Position numbers and translations under genes: made by a program. The notes below the pieces were generated by a model. The model saw only the letters and a program-made list of their open reading frames with translations, did not search any database and had not been told where the DNA came from. Of a stretch of 64,000 nt of DNA, positions 62,702 through 64,000 are shown in pieces. The first letter of the stretch is position 1; every line of letters begins with the position of its first letter. This DNA is from Labedella populi (GTDB lineage: Bacteria; Actinomycetota; Actinomycetes; Actinomycetales; Microbacteriaceae), in NCBI RefSeq assembly GCF_004078655.1, contig NZ_RZNC01000004.1:186001-250000 (forward strand), read 5' to 3'.

Positions 62702-62965
62702 ATGCCCGTGAAACGCGTGCCCCCCGTCCTCGTCTACACGGTCCTCCGGCTGCTCGCGTTCCTCATCCCGCTCGGCGTCCTCCTCGCCTTGCGCATCGAG
62801 CCGTGGATCGCGGCCGTGCTCGCCGCGCTCATCGGCATGGCGCTCTCGTTCGTCCTCTTGCGGTCACCGCGGGAAGAGGTCGCGAAGGGCATCTACGCGC
62901 GACGGCACGGCGACCACATGCCGGACACCACGGACGAGGACGCCGAGGACTCCGCTACTCCCTGA
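62702..62965 (+). CDS. DUF4229 small membrane protein
   Basis: An 87-residue protein with two hydrophobic segments (VLVYTVLRLLAFLIPLGVLL and WIAAVLAALIGMALSFVLLR), followed by SPREEVAKGIYARR and an acidic tail, the DUF4229 pattern of Actinobacteria. It is found beside menaquinone genes in many genomes, but its function is unknown. The ATG at 62702 is preferred. Confidence 0.85.
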   Translation: MPVKRVPPVLVYTVLRLLAFLIPLGVLLALRIEPWIAAVLAALIGMALSFVLLRSPREEVAKGIYARRHGDHMPDTTDEDAEDSATP

Positions 62966-62981
62966 GCGGCGGAGACCACCG

Positions 62982-63038
62982 CTCACGAACGCCGACGGCC
63001 CCACCCTCGAGGAGTGCGGGGCCGTCGGCGTTCGTGAG
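62982..63038. terminator. Perfect 21-bp bidirectional terminator hairpin
   Basis: CTCACGAACGCCGACGGCCC (first 20 bases of the 62982-63002 arm) is perfectly complementary to 63018-63038 across a 15-nt loop. It lies between the convergent DUF4229 and menA genes and can terminate in both directions. Confidence 0.85.
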
Positions 63039-63043
63039 AACGG

Positions 63044-64000
63044 TCAGAACGCGAGCGCCCAGAACCACGAGATGCCGTAGAGCAGTTGCGTGATCCCCAC
63101 GAGCCGGAGCGCCACGATCAGTTCACGAGGCTGCTGAGCCGTCGCCACGATGACGCACGCGGGGAGAGCCGCGAGGAGCGCGAAGAGCGAGAACCACAGC
63201 TCGGGGAAGAGGAACGCGACCCACGCCGCGAGCAGGAAGGGCACGATGAGGAAGACGATGAAGAGCACGCGTGAAGCCGTCGATCCGATGATGACGCTGA
63301 GGGTGCGCTTTCCCACGAGCCGGTCCTGGTCACGGTCCCGCAGGTTGTTGACGAGGATCGCGGAGCACGCGATGAGGCCCGCGCCCGCCGCACCGAACAA
63401 CGCCTCCTGGCTGAGCGTTCCGACCTGGACGTACATCGTGCCGAGCGTCGCCACGAGTCCGAAGAAGAGGAAGACGAAGACCTCACCGAGCGCGAAGTAG
63501 CCGTAGGGGCGCTTCCCGCCCGTGTAGAACCACGCAGCAGCGATGCTCGCCGCGCCGACGATGAGGAGCCACCAGTACTGTGTCAGGACGGTCAGCGTGA
63601 TGCCGGCGATCGCGGCGATCCCGAAGAACACGAACGCCACGACGAGCACGGTTCGCGCCGCCGCTCGACCGGAGCCCACGAGGCGCGACGGGCCGACGCG
63701 GACCGCGTCGGTGCCCCGGATGCCGTCGGAGTAGTCGTTGGCGAAGTTGACGGCGATCTGCAGCGACACCGCCGTGACGAGGCAGAGGAGTGCGCGCACC
63801 CAGTGGTACTCGCCGGGACCGGCCGCGAAGATCGCCGCGCCCGTGCCGATGAGCACGGGGGCGACGGCCATCGGGAGCGTCCGCACGCGAGCGCCCTCGA
63901 CCCAGTCGCCGAAGCGGGCGGGCCGGACGCTCTCGATACGGCGAGCCGCGGGGTTTCCGCTCTTCCCCTTCGCCTTCGGACGGTTGCCGCCGCCGCGCCC
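63044..64000 (-). CDS. menA: 1,4-dihydroxy-2-naphthoate polyprenyltransferase (MenA), 5' end cut by window edge
   Basis: Attaches the polyprenyl chain to DHNA in the membrane. The open frame reaches 64000, so the start lies beyond the window. Visible features include a basic N-terminal tail, ARVRTLPMAVAPVLIGTGAA, NFANDYSDGIRGTD (first Asp-rich motif), LVNNLRDRDQDRLVGKRTLS (second motif) and eight or so membrane helices. At least 318 residues are present. The gene is convergent to the DUF4229 gene with a hairpin between. Confidence 0.94.
   Translation of the reverse strand, partial: GRGGGNRPKAKGKSGNPAARRIESVRPARFGDWVEGARVRTLPMAVAPVLIGTGAAIFAAGPGEYHWVRALLCLVTAVSLQIAVNFANDYSDGIRGTDAVRVGPSRLVGSGRAAARTVLVVAFVFFGIAAIAGITLTVLTQYWWLLIVGAASIAAAWFYTGGKRPYGYFALGEVFVFLFFGLVATLGTMYVQVGTLSQEALFGAAGAGLIACSAILVNNLRDRDQDRLVGKRTLSVIIGSTASRVLFIVFLIVPFLLAAWVAFLFPELWFSLFALLAALPACVIVATAQQPRELIVALRLVGITQLLYGISWFWALAF

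Overview
The window is GC-rich actinobacterial chromosome. High GC, GTG starts, ATGA overlaps, a HadA/HadB-MurB cluster, FprA-type ferredoxin reductase, menaquinone genes and DUF4229/DUF1206/Eis-type proteins together fit Micrococcales, most likely a Microbacteriaceae-like bacterium. Species cannot be told from the sequence alone.

Layout. 1-1.9 kb: the end of murB with the MaoC pair hadA-hadB (minus strand). 1.95-4.6 kb: a phosphatase, an exported protein of unknown function, a glutamine amidotransferase and a VOC-gene remnant. 4.6-8.9 kb: a DeoR regulator divergent from the Leloir operon galT-galK-galE. 8.9-11.8 kb: a small protein, an L,D-transpeptidase, and a His-rich membrane protein next to a YcnI copper protein. 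11.9-17.7 kb: TetR, a DHA2-type MFS pump, a Na+/H+-type antiporter, a channel-like protein and a second MFS exporter. 17.9-19.9 kb: accessory DNA with a frameshifted pair of unknown genes and a Lys-rich, bacteriocin-like small protein beside a small membrane protein.

20.0-28.36 kb is an integrative element in the 3' half of tRNA-Met(CAT), bounded by 45-bp perfect direct repeats (19965-20009 and 28311-28355). Just inside each end lies a near-identical 19-bp site that looks like an integrase arm site. The element holds a tyrosine integrase whose 5' end is fused to the start of another gene, an AAA ATPase/S8 subtilase pair that looks like an anti-phage module, an upstream helical gene, a frameshifted PD-(D/E)XK-like gene, an orphan AbiEi antitoxin and a Cys-rich unknown. 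It is followed by tRNA-Met and tRNA-Thr.

28.5-36.1 kb: an amidohydrolase, a YitT-like membrane protein, a GH13 alpha-glucosidase behind two perfect LacI-type operators, an M23 endopeptidase, an inositol-monophosphatase-like enzyme and tRNA-Tyr. 36.2-40.4 kb: a PfkB kinase, an Eis-type acetyltransferase, a YajQ protein, a frameshifted membrane gene and a DUF1206 protein. 40.5-46.5 kb: a putrescine-degradation set (putrescine oxidase, aldehyde/succinate-semialdehyde dehydrogenase, GABA transaminase) with a divergent PucR regulator; together these would take putrescine through GABA to succinate. 46.6-56.5 kb: a CPBP protease, a hydrolase, a membrane protein, FprA, a polyprenyl diphosphate synthase, a saccharopine-dehydrogenase-like protein, an amidase and an AT-richer Fic gene. 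56.8-64 kb: menaquinone genes menG, menF, menD and menA, interspersed with a lipoprotein, PPK2 and two small membrane proteins.

Two long palindromes of one repeat family (9236-9293 and 28556-28621) each contain the stop codon of a minus-strand gene. Three genes look frameshifted (about 18.73, 26.44 and 39.31 kb), so read-level checking of those sites would matter.
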